Made by a program: the position numbers and the translations under genes. Below are positions 43,550 through 56,330 of a DNA stretch of 64,000 nucleotides, piece after piece. The stretch comes from Pseudocercospora fijiensis CIRAD86 (taxonomy: Eukaryota > Ascomycota > Dothideomycetes > Mycosphaerellales > Mycosphaerellaceae): positions 3,015,016-3,079,015 of the forward strand of contig NW_006921536.1 of assembly GCF_000340215.1 (NCBI RefSeq), in the 5' to 3' direction. Positions within the stretch are counted from its first letter, which is position 1. The number at the start of each line of letters is the position of its first letter. The notes under the pieces were generated by a model. That model made no database searches. It had not been told where the DNA came from and saw only the letters and a list, made by a program, of their open reading frames with translations.

Positions 43550-44130
43550 ACTAGACTCCTTATAGATCTTGCTAAAAGTCGTGCCTAGCACGCTTAAATT
43601 ATACCCTATATATACCCGGCCTAACTCCTTATAGATCTCGCTAATAAAAGAAGTCGTGCCTAGCACGCCCAAATCATACCCCGCACATACTAGCCTAACT
43701 CCTTATAGATCTTACTAAAAGTCGTGCCTAGCACGCTTAAATTATGCCCTGTATATACTAGCCTAACTCCTTATAGATCTTACTGAAAGTCGTGCCTAGC
43801 ACGCTCAAATCATGCCCTGTATATACTAGCCTAACTCCTTATAGATCTTGCTAAAAGTCGTGCCTAGCACGCTTAAATTATGCCCTGTATGTACTAGCCT
43901 AACTCCTTATAGATCTTGCTAAAAGTCGTGCCTAGTACGCTTAAATCATGCCCTATATATACTAGCCTAACTCCTTATAGATCTCGCTGAAAGTCGTGCC
44001 TAGTACGCTTAAATTATGTCCTACATATACTAGCCTAACTCCTTATAGATCTCGCTTATAAAAGAAGTCGTGCCTAGCACGCTTAAATTATGCCCTGTAT
44101 ATACCTACCTAACTCCTCGTAGATCTTGCG
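43550..44130. repeat. Tandem array, about 68-bp unit, nine copies
   Basis: Each unit contains CTCCTTATAGATCT, then AGTCGTGCCTAGCACGC and a TATATACTAGCC-like end; three units carry an extra TAAAAGAAG. Note the inner GTGCCTAGCAC palindrome. Lies between the two SNF2 copies. Confidence 0.92.
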
Positions 44131-44269
44131 TAGGCCGCGCGAATAGTAGGTACCTTTACGCGGTGCGCGGTATAAGTAGCGAAAGCGAAACTGAGACCTA
44201 CTAGCCTATACAGCGAATATAGCTTCCGTATTTACTAAACTTTACTCGGAGTTACATTAGTAAAAATCT

Positions 44270-45005
44270 TAAAAATTGGACTTCAAAATCTTAGACCCTC
44301 AAAATTCTTAGAGCCTTAAAATTGTTAGAGCCTTAAAATTCTTAGACCCTTAAAATTGTTAGATACTCAAAGTTCTTAGAGCCTTAAAATTCTTAGACCC
44401 TCAAAATTCTTAGACCCTTAAAATTCTTAGAGCCTTAAAATTCTTAGAGCCTTAAAATTCTTAGACCCTTAAAATTCTTAGAGCCTCAAAATTCTTAGAG
44501 CCTTAAAATTCTTAGAGCCTCAAAATTCTTAGAGCCTTAAAATTCTTAGAGCCTCAAAATTGTTAGAGCCTTAAAATTGTTAGAGCCTCAAAATTGTTAG
44601 AGCCTTAAAATTCTTAGAGCCTTAAAATTCTTAGAGCCTCAAAATTCTTAGAGCCTTAAAATTCTTAGACCCTTAAAATTCTTAGACCCTTAAAATTCTT
44701 AGACCCTCAAAATTCTTAGACCCTTAAAATCTTAGACCCTTAAAATCTTAGACCCTTAAAATCTTAGACCCTCAAAATCTTAGACCCTTAAAATCTTAGA
44801 CACTTAGAATTGTTAGACCCTTAAAATTCTTAGACCCTTAAAATCTTAGACCCTAGACCCCTAAAATCTTGGACACTCAAAATCTTAGACACTTAAAATC
44901 TTAGACACTTAAAATCTTAGACCCTTAAAATTCTTAGACCCTTAAAATTCTTAGACCCTTAAAATTCTTCGTCCCTTAAAATTCTTCGTCCCTTAAAATT
45001 CTTAA
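44270..45005. repeat. Tandem array, 14-18-bp unit (CCTTAAAATTCTTAGA)
   Basis: More than 40 degenerate copies, with a switch from 18-bp to shorter units near 44725. No coding frame. Lies directly downstream of SNF2 copy 2 and replaces its C-terminal helicase lobe. Confidence 0.92.
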
Positions 45006-47989
45006 CCTTTATAGCCTTGCCTCGTATATTGCTCTATAATAGAAGACCGAGACTAGTAGGACTAAGGGTACGTAGAGTATATAGAAAAATAAACAAGACC
45101 TACTTTTCCCGACCCCTATTACTACTACTTTTCTTTCGCTCTCCTATATCTTATTAACCTTTATACTAGGGAATTCTAGACCTCTATTGCCTAGCTCCTC
45201 TTTTACTAACATCTAATGCTCGATCTGTATACTATAGGGGTAATATCGAGCTATTCTTACTAAGCGCTTTTAGTTTTCCTAAGTCGCCTTAGTACTTGCC
45301 TACTAACCCCTATAATGCCCTAGTTAAGGTCCGCTACAATTATCGGGTTCGCTTAGATTACGTTACGAATACGCCTAGCTATATATATAAAGTAGACGAG
45401 AATGTCCGCGCCCGACGTCTAGGACCGATTAAACTCTACGATTAGTTATAATCGCTAGTTAGCGTCCTTCGGCACCCTAAAGTTAAAAAGCTACGAATCT
45501 AGACTAGCCTTCTTATACGCCTAGATAGAAGTATTAGTATATTGCCTTAGCTCTTGTTTACGAAGGTAGAGCTTACTAGATTAATAGTATAAGCTACTAT
45601 ATTAGAATAGCTTATTACTATAGCCTTACGGCCCTTATTATCTTTAACGGTATTAGCCGTCTGCTTCTAGAGCTCCGCGATAATGTCCTTAATGCGTAGG
45701 CTTTCTATAAGCTCCGTAAGGAAGTAAGTATATAGGTCCTTTTTAGGCTTGCTTAGCTAGCCGAAAGAATTAATCTCCTTTGTCGTAAATTCTGTTTTCT
45801 ACTCCTTACTAGACAATAGCGCGTAGCCTTTAGCCTTCGGCTCCTTGTCCTCTTTGTAGATACACCTAGCAAGGGTATCGTAGTAGTTCGTCTGTACGCA
45901 GTCGCTTATACGAGTCGGTAAGGTAAGGCCGCTTCTGTCTATAGATAGCAGAGTTAATAAGACAGTTTTAATTCCGGCCCTACTAGAGCTATAGGAATTT
46001 AATTCTTCTAAAACCCCTAGTAATGTTTATTTCTAAATCGATCCCCGGACAATGTTTCACTCTAGCTTCTACGTCCGTATAGTTAGTTTATCGATGTTAT
46101 CTCGACGTAGCTAGGTGTTTACAAGGTCCTCCGCTGCATCCTCTAAGGGTTACTTCTTCTATTAGGGTTTTGTTACGTTAGATAGCTAGGCAGATTTGCA
46201 TATCCGTAGTATAAGAAGGTCCCTTAATACTAGTATAGGTAATTTAGCTATTAGGATTTCAGGTTCCCTAAGGGAATTATTTTCTTTAAGGCTCTCCGCC
46301 TAAAACTTACTCGTAGCGACCGATTATCCTCTTAAAGCCCTCGCCTAGACTCTTACCTCTAAACTCGTTATATACTTTAACTTCTTTTCCTAGGTAGGAA
46401 TCTTAGACTCTCCTTATTGCTATAACGACCTAAGATATCGAAGACTCTAAACTGTTCAACTATTAGCCTCTACGTTCTAGCGATTAGGGTGCCTATTACG
46501 AAATATACTACACATTTCGTATTACAGTTCCCGCTTAGCTTGTAAAGCGTACTTATACTATTCGTATACATTCTAAATTCCTCGTTAGCCTCGTCTACTG
46601 CGATAGCTCTAACTAGAAGAGTATTATAGGTCGCGGTTTTCGAATTAGTCGAGCTATTTATATAAGGCCTACCCTCTTAGGTCCTCCTAAGCTATACGGT
46701 CGTAATAGAGAAATTCTAGTTCTCGTAGGATATATAGAAACTACCCTTTAGTACGAATACGAGCTTCTTATATAGACCGAGGGGCGCCTTAGTAATAATT
46801 GGATTTTGCGTAGAGCCTAGCTAGCTAATTCCTTTCGGGTACTTATCTACCTTAGGAGTACGGACGCGATTAGCCCTAAAGCCTATTACGTCTGCTTTTT
46901 AAAGAGCTTAACACTATCTATTTCCTCTTTCGTATTATCTATATTAGGCGGGCCGAAGCCGTATAGTCTAATACCTAGCTCCTCGAAGTTCGTACAAGTA
47001 AGGAATTTCCCTATAGCGTCGGGTTTTAATACGACAGTTAGGTATAGAGCTATAATGCCTCTACGAAGCCTAAAACTACGCTATAGGTCGCGCTGCTTAT
47101 ATCTATAGGGGATAGAGAACTTATTCGCAGATAGGCATTCCGAATTTTCCGTACCCTATAGAAGGTATACCTCTCTATTATTTTCTTCTAATCGTAGTCT
47201 TTAAGTATATCGGCAATCTGCCTATCGAAAACGAAGACTATAAGTTGCTCTATAGTCTTGCCGAGACCTATAATGTCGCCTAAGATTCCCTAGGCTTCTC
47301 GAGTATACTACGGTCGGTAGAATACAAGCTAAGTAGCTTTAGGCATATACTAGGCGTATAGCTTTACCTCGAAGCCCGGTAGGGGAATGCGTATATATAG
47401 ATATACGAAAAGATGCGGTACTAGTTATAGATATAGGTAGATGTGTTTAATATACGGTCCCTTTATCTGCTCTAACTCGGTAGTATAACTCTAGTTAAGA
47501 TCCCCTACCTAGGTTTGCTTAATACGGTCGAGGAGCTCTTTATAGGTCTAACTTAGAATATAAGGGGTCGCCTCTGCCTGCTCCTCTAGGTCGTCCGGCT
47601 CCGGATTGCCCGTATCTGTATTAACCCTAGACCGAGCGCGTCTAGTAGTCCTACTATTCCTTATAGGCTCCGGATTAGTATTAGAGTCGAGCGGCCTAGT
47701 ACGAGTATAACGATCTCGTATACGTTTACCGCTATCTAACCCTCTTCCGTTTCTCGTTAGACTATTATTAAGACCTTTACTTAATCTATACATTTAGATA
47801 ACTTTCTCGAGGAGCGAAGATCCCGGATAGAGCTCCCGGCGCGGTAGTATCTATAGTCGACTCTTAACTATTTTCCTTAAGTCTAGAACTTTAAGCATTC
47901 TTTTAAGATATAGAGGGTACGGCTAAAGCATTCGATGCGGTAGTATTTGCAGTCGACCCTTAACTATTTTCCTTAAGTCTAGAACATTA

Positions 47990-48243
47990 AGCATTCTCTT
48001 AAGAATTCTCTTAAGGATTCTCTTAAGCATTCTCTTTAGGATTCTATTAAGCATTCTCTTTAGGATTCTATTAAGTATTCTCTTAAGGATTCTATTAAGC
48101 ATTCTCTTAAGCATTCTCTTAAGTATTCTCTTAAGTATTCTCTTAAGCATTCTCTTAAGCATTCTCTTAAGCATTCTCTTAAGCATTCTCTTAAGTATTC
48201 TCTTAAGCATTCTCTTAAGCATTCTCTTAAGCATTCTCTTAAG
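47990..48243 (-). repeat. 12-bp tandem repeat in SNF2 copy 2
   Basis: Same unit as at 36261-36555, about 21 copies; here a long open frame of LKRM/LKRI units is seen, but it is a by-product of the repeat. Confidence 0.92.
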
Positions 48244-49849
48244 GCGTAGAGGGTACGGCTAGAGTATTCGGCGCGGTAGTAGTTATAGTCGACGTATAAC
48301 TGTTTATATTAAGTCTAGAACCTTAAGCCTACTATAAAGATACTAGCGTAGGGGCAGGCGGTAACTTAAGATCTCTAAGGTTAACAACCTTCGGTAGAAC
48401 TCTACCGGATAGAATAGGAGGCTTATCGTTAGGCGACGGTATCGATGCCCTCGATTGCGAGCCGGTATACTACTATCGTAAAGCTTGCGATATCTCTAGA
48501 TTAAATAGTAGCTTCTCTCTTAGCTATAAGTCTTCCGACTCTACTAAAGCTCTAGTAGTTATAGCGATCGGACTGCTTGTATTCGTTTTCCGCTTCTTCT
48601 TAATATATCTATTAATATCTCGGCTAAATATCGCGCGAGCCTTATTCTCGAATTTCTTACTTGTCTACTCGACAAAATCTATCTCGTATTCTTGTAGCTC
48701 CGCCTCCTAACCGATAAATAGTAGAATTTTAATAGTAGCGGTATCGTATCTACTATACTTAGAGACGGCGGCTTCGAACTTACCGCTATCGGTAATCTTA
48801 TTCGTATCGTCCTCGCCTAGGTTTACTACTACTATTACGATATCTAACTAGTTAGTAATATAAAACTTAGACTCTAACTAACACTAGAGGCTGTTATACG
48901 ACAAATTTACGTATAGCGATCTACGATTATATAAAGGCATAAATGTCTTAGGAGTCGTAGAAGGCGCTTACCTAAGATTTGCTACCTCTAGTATCGCAAA
49001 TAGTCTATAGAATAGCTATGCGACAAGCACTATGTCTAACCGATCGACTACGGCTAGCGTAATAGTATAGGTATTCCTAGCCTAGTGCGTCTTATGTCTT
49101 CTAATAGATATAGTAAATATTAATCTTATTTATAGTATTAGGATTTTTCGACTAGTAGCAAAGTCTCGACTACCCTAATCCTAGACGCTGTCTATATCCC
49201 CGCCGCTAGGGTTTGCTTCTATTAGAAGGACTTTACTCGCCGCCTTGTTGTTTAATGTTGTCTTTAATGCGCTCGCTAGCAATTTTGTAGGTCTTAGGTA
49301 GCGGCTAGACGATAGCGTAGGTGTTTAGGTAGGCTCGCGCTTAAGTGTATCTTTAGGGCCTACCTATTGCTTAATAAAGACAGACTACACTTTACGGATA
49401 TCGAATTACGATATACCTAGACTAATAGCGCTGCTTAGGTAGCGGAGGCAAAATTCTACGGCGGCGCGATACTACTCCTTCTTATTATTATTATCCTTCT
49501 AAGGGCCCTAATTTCTTATATAGCGATTAAGGACTTTCGCTTCCTTTATAGGCTTGTTTTGCTAACCTATAGAATCCTATTAGCTATAAGCGTATATAAT
49601 ACTTTGTCGTACTATTTCCTACTATATAGTCGGAATAGTTTGCGGGTAGCGCGTCGTTATTAGGAACAAATAACTATACGACGAGTGTATCGATATCGTC
49701 CTCCGTAAAGTTATAGCGCTTAGCTATTGCAGCTAGTAGCGGCGTAACAGTATCCTAATTAGAGCTACTAACTTGTAAGAAGCTACGACTTAAAGTTCTT
49801 GCCCTACCTAACTTTTACTTTAAATTTTAACTTAAAGTTTCTTCCCCCC

Positions 49850-50130
49850 TTACTTAAACCTTTTGCTTAAAGTTTCTTTCGCCTTATTCAAACTTTTTAC
49901 TTAAAGCTTTTTTCCCCTTACTTAAACTTTTTACTTAAAGCTTTTTTCCCCTTACTTAAACTTTTTACTTAAAGCTTTTTTCCCCTTACTTAAAACTTTT
50001 GCTTAAAGCTTTTCCCCTAACTTAAACTTTTTACTTAAAGCTTTTCCTCTTACTTAAAACTTTTACTTATATTTTTTTTTCTTTCGCCTTACTTTAAACT
50101 TTTACTTAAAGTTTTTTTTTTCGCCTTACT
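49850..50130. repeat. T-rich tandem array, about 38-bp unit, only in copy 2
   Basis: Seven or so units with ACTTAAAGCTTTTTTCCCC followed by TTACTTAAACTTTTT. The matching place in copy 1 (near 38150-38400) lacks it. Confidence 0.88.
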
Positions 50131-52369
50131 GCTAATAACTACTACGAATAGATCCTTATTACAACTATAAGTATTTTAGACCTTTAATGTTGCTCCTTAC
50201 CTTTTCTAAATACTAAGTCTACCTCGCAATTAGGCTCTCGATGTTTTCTATATATACTAGTAGTACGTACTATAAAGTGCTTCCTAAACTACTCGGTAGA
50301 CAATCGTGCAAGGTTAATACTACATCCTCTATCGTATAACAATAATGCTTTGCGATTATATGTTGCTCTTTTATCCGATACAATGTAATTAACAACTATA
50401 TATCGAATAAATGCTAGCCGATCTCCTTTAAAGCGGCAACCCTCCTCTCGGCACTCGAGGTAGTCTAGTCTATACTATATAATAATAAGGTTTATCTACG
50501 TGCAGACATTATCGCGTTCCTTATCTCTTAACTATAGTAGTTCTAGATAGGGAGGGTTATAGCGATAGTCCTTTCCTTTACGAGAGCGAACCCTTCTATT
50601 ATAATAGTACTTCCGATCTAAGTTTTCGGGCTAACTCTCTCTAAAATTGTAGAATAGATTCCTATAAGAATTGTTCTTATATAGATATAAAGAGACATAT
50701 TGAAAATGCGCTAAATATATATTAGATTAAGTAACTATAGCTAGAAAGCATACTACGAATACAGTTGCTACCTATAGCTTAAAATATATATAGAGGCTTC
50801 CCCGTTCGCTTTTAATAGTAGTATAAAACTAAATACGTAATAGAAGGTTTAGGAGCAGTTAGCGAGTGAAAACTATTACAAATGTATCTTAGGTCGAACG
50901 GCTATATATTAAAGTCGTAAAACGAGAAAATTCCGGAATTGCTTACAAAGCGTTTGCCGGCTTTCCCGTCTATTTTTAGTAGTAGTATATAGCTAAATGC
51001 GTAATAGAAGGTTTAGATCTTTTCGAAGTCGGCATCTGTAATCGTATACTTACTACGATATTGCAGATTAAGGCCCAATCTAATATCCGAGGTACTATAC
51101 CTATAGAGCGCGGTACCGGGAGGGATATACGGGTCGCTAATTCATGTCTTCGCCGAGGAGCGTTGCATTATCTATAGAGGGTACGAAGGGCCTCGTAGTA
51201 TAACTACGTCGCTCGTACTATCGAGAATGTTCCGTAGGTATAGTAATTGTAGCGATACTATCGCCTTTAGCCCGGTTACAATACATCTTTTGCTTAGAGT
51301 AGTAAGCTTGTATAGATGCAATTAATGCCCGAGCGGATACCCGAGCGGTTACGCCGAAGAATAGCTAAGCGGACTAATGCCCGCCGATAGTAATGCGATC
51401 GCGGCCGGGAGCGATGCGTAAGCTCGTTAGTATATCTAGTATATTGCTAACTATAGCAGATATTCTATAAGCAGTTCGAAAGGGTTTTACTATAGGCTTT
51501 CGTACTAGCCTCCGCGGTAGAGGTTGTAGGACTCTAAAGATATAAGGGTTAGTTGTAGACTGCTCTAAGTTTTTTATTAACGGAGGAACGTAGGTAGCTC
51601 TATAGAGAGAGGAAGTATACGGGCCGCTATTATTATCGTTATACGGCTAGGATAGGGATATACTTACGTCGTAAAGCTAATCCTAGATAGCGCTATCCTA
51701 TTTGTGCTTCTTTGTAGGAGGTATCTATAATTCGCTATAAGTATCTATATCGCGTTTCCTACCTCGTACCGTTATATAAGACTACTACTACTTTAGGTAT
51801 AGAATATAAGACTAGTTATTATTTAGAGCTGTTATACTAGCTCGTAGTCTACCGCTAACTTGCTCGGCGTATATATTAGCGATACGTAGTCTCTAGAATA
51901 ACGGGGGCGGCTAGAATTTTAGACTATTATCGGCAACCGGAGCAACTCCCGTAAGATAGATAAGATCCTCTCTCGTTGTTCTTACTATCCTATGCCTTTT
52001 TAGTATTTTTATAGCGGATACAAAATTCGATAGCGAGAATTCGGCGGTATAGTTGCACTTTAAGAAGCTCGTAAGCTTACCGAGCTATACGTGCTTATCC
52101 TTACATCGCTCTAAGATATCGATAATCGTATATATAAGAGCTATAACGGGTTAACGTTTTATTATTAGAGAGGCTATATCGGATCTAAGATATAACTCTA
52201 TATTAGGTCGAGTTAGGGAGACGGGTTCTATACCGTCTAGCGATCGCTTCGGCTACTAACCGTAAGCAGATACTAGAGAGGGTCCGTTACGAGGACTAGA
52301 GGTAAATAGTAGGCGTCGAGGAATTTTATCTCGCACCCTAGATACTAGGAGGTAAGTAGCTAACGTACT

Positions 52370-52812
52370 ACCGTAAGGAGTTAGCAAATCTTAACGAGTA
52401 TTAAAGTCTTAACGAGCTACTAAAGGTCGAGGAGGGTACAAATCTTAACGAGCATTAAAGTCTTAACGAGCTACTAAAGGTCGAGGAGGCTACAAATCTT
52501 AACGAGCATTAAAGTCTTAATAAGCTACTAAACGTCGAGGAGGGTGCAAATCTTAACGAGCATTAAAGTCTTAACGAGCTACTAAAGGTCGAGGAGGGTA
52601 TAAATCTTAACGAGCATTAAAGTCTTAACGAGCTACTAAACGTCGAGGAGGGTATAAATCTTAACGAGCATTAAAGTCTTAACGAGCTACTAAAGGTCGA
52701 GGAAGCTATAAATCTTAACGAGCATTAAAGTCTTAACGAGCTACTAAACGTCGAGGAGGCTGCAAATCTTAAGTAGCCGGCAAATCTTAAGGAGCATTAA
52801 AGTCTTAAGTAG
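52370..52812 (-). repeat. Tandem array, about 57-bp unit, in SNF2 copy 2
   Basis: Seven units combining the 18-bp element (CTTAACGAGCATTAAAGT) with AGCTACTAAAGGTCGAGGAG. A higher-order derivative of the repeat at 40530-41000 of copy 1. Confidence 0.9.
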
Positions 52813-53640
52813 CCGGTAAATCTTAGGGGTACTCTAACTCTTAGTAGCGCTTCGACTACTAGAGAGGAAGCTACTCTCTTCTCGACGATCTTAGCGCCTA
52901 CTTTTTTCTCGACGGTCTAGGCGTCTACTCTTCCTTTTCCTCGGTATTAGGGCTATACTATTCTAGGTATTCTTCTACTACCGTAGCACTAAGATTCCTA
53001 CGAATAGGTGCGCTAAAGTTTGTACTACGTAACCGGGTAGGCTAGGTAGGTTCTAACTCTTAAGCTCGTTGCTTTAGTTCGGTAGATAGAGGTAGCGTAT
53101 TACCCTATACGTCGATAGTAAGGCTAGTCTTCCGTATATTAGTAAGCGGGTATACTAACTCCCTAAGTGCTACTAACCTTCTTTCCGCTAGTACGTATAC
53201 TTCCCGTCTATAACGTACGTAACTTCGTAGTAGCTTTCGAAAGTAACTGCTCTAGAGCCTTAATATAACGTTTAGTATCCTTAAACTAACCGGCCTTGTT
53301 CTAGTTATTTCTATAGTTTGCAACCTCGCGCTAGTTGCGTTCTAGAATTGGAACATTAAGGCTAGATAACTGTTGCTTAATGTTGTCTACTTGTTGCTTT
53401 AGGCGGTCGGCCTTTGCCCTCTAGCGCTCCTTTATACGTCGATTGTATATAGCTTAGTCTCTTACTATTACGAGCAGCCGTTAGGGGTTATACGTAGGGT
53501 AGTATTGAAGATCTGTATATAGATAGTGCCTCCCTAGGGTGTCTACATACTAGCAACTCGCGCTAATTAGCTAAACTACTTTTACCCTAGTCCCGCCCCC
53601 TTACTTCGAGTTGCTAGCAACTCCCCTAATAAATTTAATT

Positions 53641-54480
53641 GAAATGTGCTTCAAATTCAAAGGGGCTTTAGGAATTTAGTAATTTCAACTAAGGTCGCTA
53701 GCGATAACTAAATAAAGCTAAAGTTAATATATAGTATAGCTATTACGCTAAATTCGGGGTATATCTACTTACTCTTATCCTTATTATCTATTACCGCTAT
53801 ATCTACCGCTACTATATCTACTACCGCTACCGCTACTAAAGGTCCTGCTATTAAATGCTCGTTACTATTCTTTTAATAGAAATTAGTAGTCTCTAATAAA
53901 GATAGACGNNNNNNNNNNNNNNNNNNNNNNNNNNNNNNNNNNNNNNNNNNNNNNNNNNNNNNNNNNNNNNNNNNNNNNNNNNNNNNNNNNNNNNNNNNNN
54001 NNNNNNNNNNNNNNNNNNNNNNNNNNNNNNNNNNNNNNNNNNNNNNNNNNNNNNNNNNNNNNNNNNNNNNNNNNNNNNNNNNNNNNNNNNNNNNNNNNNN
54101 NNNNNNNNNNNNNNNNNNNNNNNNNNNNNNNNNNNNNNNNNNNNNNNNNNNNNNNNNNNNNNNNNNNNNNNNNNNNNNNNNNNNNNNNNNNNNNNNNNNN
54201 NNNNNNNNNNNNNNNNNNNNNNTCGCGGTTACTATACCTAGTAAGGTTGTTATTACTAGTAATAGTAGATTAATAGTAAGGCGCCTACGCTTATACTAAC
54301 CTACGCCTACTAAATAGTAAAAAATATACGATCGTCGTATTACTATTAATATTACTTAAGCTATTATAATAGCTCTACCGCCGCCGATAGGCGTATATAT
54401 TTAGTATAATACTATTTAGTAATATTGTCTTAATAGGTTAATAATAGGTAGGCCGGTACTACCGTTTCTGCCTTCTTAAC
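53641..54480. repeat. 5' flank of SNF2 copy 2, interrupted by assembly gap
   Basis: Sequence left and right of the gap matches 41750-42690 next to copy 1. No protein is recognisable. Confidence 0.55.
53909..54222. other. Assembly gap (N run)
   Basis: 314 unknown bases within repeat sequence. Confidence 0.99.
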
Positions 54481-56330
54481 ATTCTAACCTATATTAATAT
54501 AACCTAAGATATATAGATATTAGGACGTTAAGTAACGCTCTAAGAGTGTTTCTCGAGGAGCTAATAGAATAGCGTAAATTCAATATAGCCGAGATGCTAG
54601 ATTTCGTTAGAAATAGTCCTACGAAGGACGAGTTTAGTAAGATAGGTAGGTAGTATATAAAGGTAGGCACTATTACGTAGTCGAAGGTTAGGCCTAATCT
54701 AAGGAAGGTACGTAGTAACGACCGTAGAAATGCGAGTATCTAGCTAGACGACCTTCCTATTACCCTCTAAGGCCTCTATAACAACCTAGATAGTAGGCCG
54801 CTCTACTATTATATAATAGAGAAGAAAATAAAGGGCAAGGTAGAGTATAGTATTGTCTTCTAGACTAACTAGTAGCGACGCCGACAAATATTAAATACCG
54901 AGGTAGGAGATATAAGTATAGGCATTATTATTATTACTATAGGAGGTATAAGTAAGGTTCTAGGGTATACGTTCTATAGTTCCTATAACTAACTTTAGAA
55001 ATTTAAAACATTACTAGCTTATATACTATATAGTTGTTCTTACTAGACGCAACTTATAAGACTACTAACCTTAGCTAGAATCTTTTTACTATCTATATTC
55101 GTAACTAGTTAGAGTGTTAATTACTAGTAGGATACCTATTGCTAGAATCTTAGAAAGGTAAGCTAGTAGAAGCCGGTCTTCGAGTTATTAAGAATTAGTT
55201 ACTATAGTAGAATACTATAGCCGCTATAGTCGACGGCTTAGCGTCTAAGTAGGCCGCAATTAACCTATCCTAGAAGGAGAAATAGGTACTTATTTACCTT
55301 TGCTAGCGGCGCGTTAAAGAGACCTTCTTATGCTTATTTCTAGACGCCTAATTTCTAGAGATTGTTAAGCGCTTTTACTACTTAATCTACTACGCTTAAA
55401 GCTCCTCTAACGTTAGTAACGATATAGTACAGATCTAGGACTAGTTAAAAGAGAACAAGTCTATAGAATAGCAAAGTAAGGTAGAATATATATATAGCAT
55501 AGTTAGGCTAGTTATACGCTACGGAAATAGGCTACTTAGGCAAGGCTTTATAGCCTATTATTAGTGCAAATAAGGACTGCTTCGCCTCTCGAGGGCTAGT
55601 ACTACGCTACTAAGTTTAGGCCTAGGCGTAGCCTTATACGCTATAACCTCTATAGTACTATCCTCGAGGTTCTTATTACCTAGTAATTACTAGTAAAACG
55701 GTATGTCTAAGATTCTACTTTAGGTTTAGCTAAGACACCTAGTGTCTAGGATAAATCTACCTAAGGTTTATATATACGGATATATAACTACGATACTAAA
55801 GTACTAATTATAGTATAGTAGATAGATAGCGAGTAATTCTATAGTAGACGACTCCGATATAGTATAGACCTAGAGATAAGATAGAGGAATAAAGTCGCTT
55901 AAGGTAAGAATCTTAATCTCTCTAGCCCGAGACGGACTAGATAAGGTAGAGGTAGAAGAGGAGGAGGTATACTAGGGAGGCCTTAGGGTAGAATACCCTT
56001 AGGGACTCGTAATAGCGCTATTCTTAGAGCCGATATACTTAATATAACTAATATATTAAAGAAGGACTAATCTACGTAGAAGTCTAAAGATAAAGTACGG
56101 TAGTTATAGCCTTAGGTATTAGGTACGTAATAGACCCTAACCCTAGATATATACTCTAAGTTACCCTATTAGTACGTATACATCGCTACATAATAAAACA
56201 AAACACAATACTAGCTATTTAGTTAGCAAAGCAAACAAGTAGTATTAGGTAAGTAGAAATAGGTAAACAAACTAGACTACTCTTATATTAAATAAATAAA
56301 ACAAATAAAGGCCCTTTCTCTTAGTACTTA
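54481..56330. repeat. RIP-degraded sequence of unknown family
   Basis: Rich in TA, TAG and TAA with very few CA or TG. Plus-strand frames show suggestive but unassignable stretches (for example around 54560-54900 and 55280-55460). It may be part of a decayed retroelement or DNA transposon; I could not identify motifs. Confidence 0.4.

Larger units (their letters stand above)
45110..53640 (-). pseudogene. Giant SNF2-type helicase gene, copy 2, RIP-degraded and 3'-truncated
   Basis: Direct, same-orientation copy of the gene at 33-42 kb, offset by about 11.6-11.8 kb and alignable nearly throughout (33485 with 45145, 36241 with 47863, 41010 with 52813). Motif I lies at 47248-47292 and the DEAN motif near 46571-46600. 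Differences: the last helicase lobe is absent, a T/A-rich tandem array is inserted at 49850-50130, the QENP-type repeat is shifted out of the helicase frame, and the DFNAPQ repeat is replaced by a longer unit. Many differences from copy 1 are C/T or G/A transitions, as expected after RIP of a duplicated pair. The 5' end is lost in divergent sequence and the assembly gap. Confidence 0.7.

Noticed and set aside
43550..44130. Possible CRISPR-like array
   Set aside because: Units are contiguous tandem repeats without unique spacers, in a eukaryotic genome.
47923..48234. 103-codon LKRM/LKRI repeat protein resembling a cationic amphipathic peptide
   Set aside because: Same repeat in copy 2; there is no promoter, and it sits in a pseudogene.
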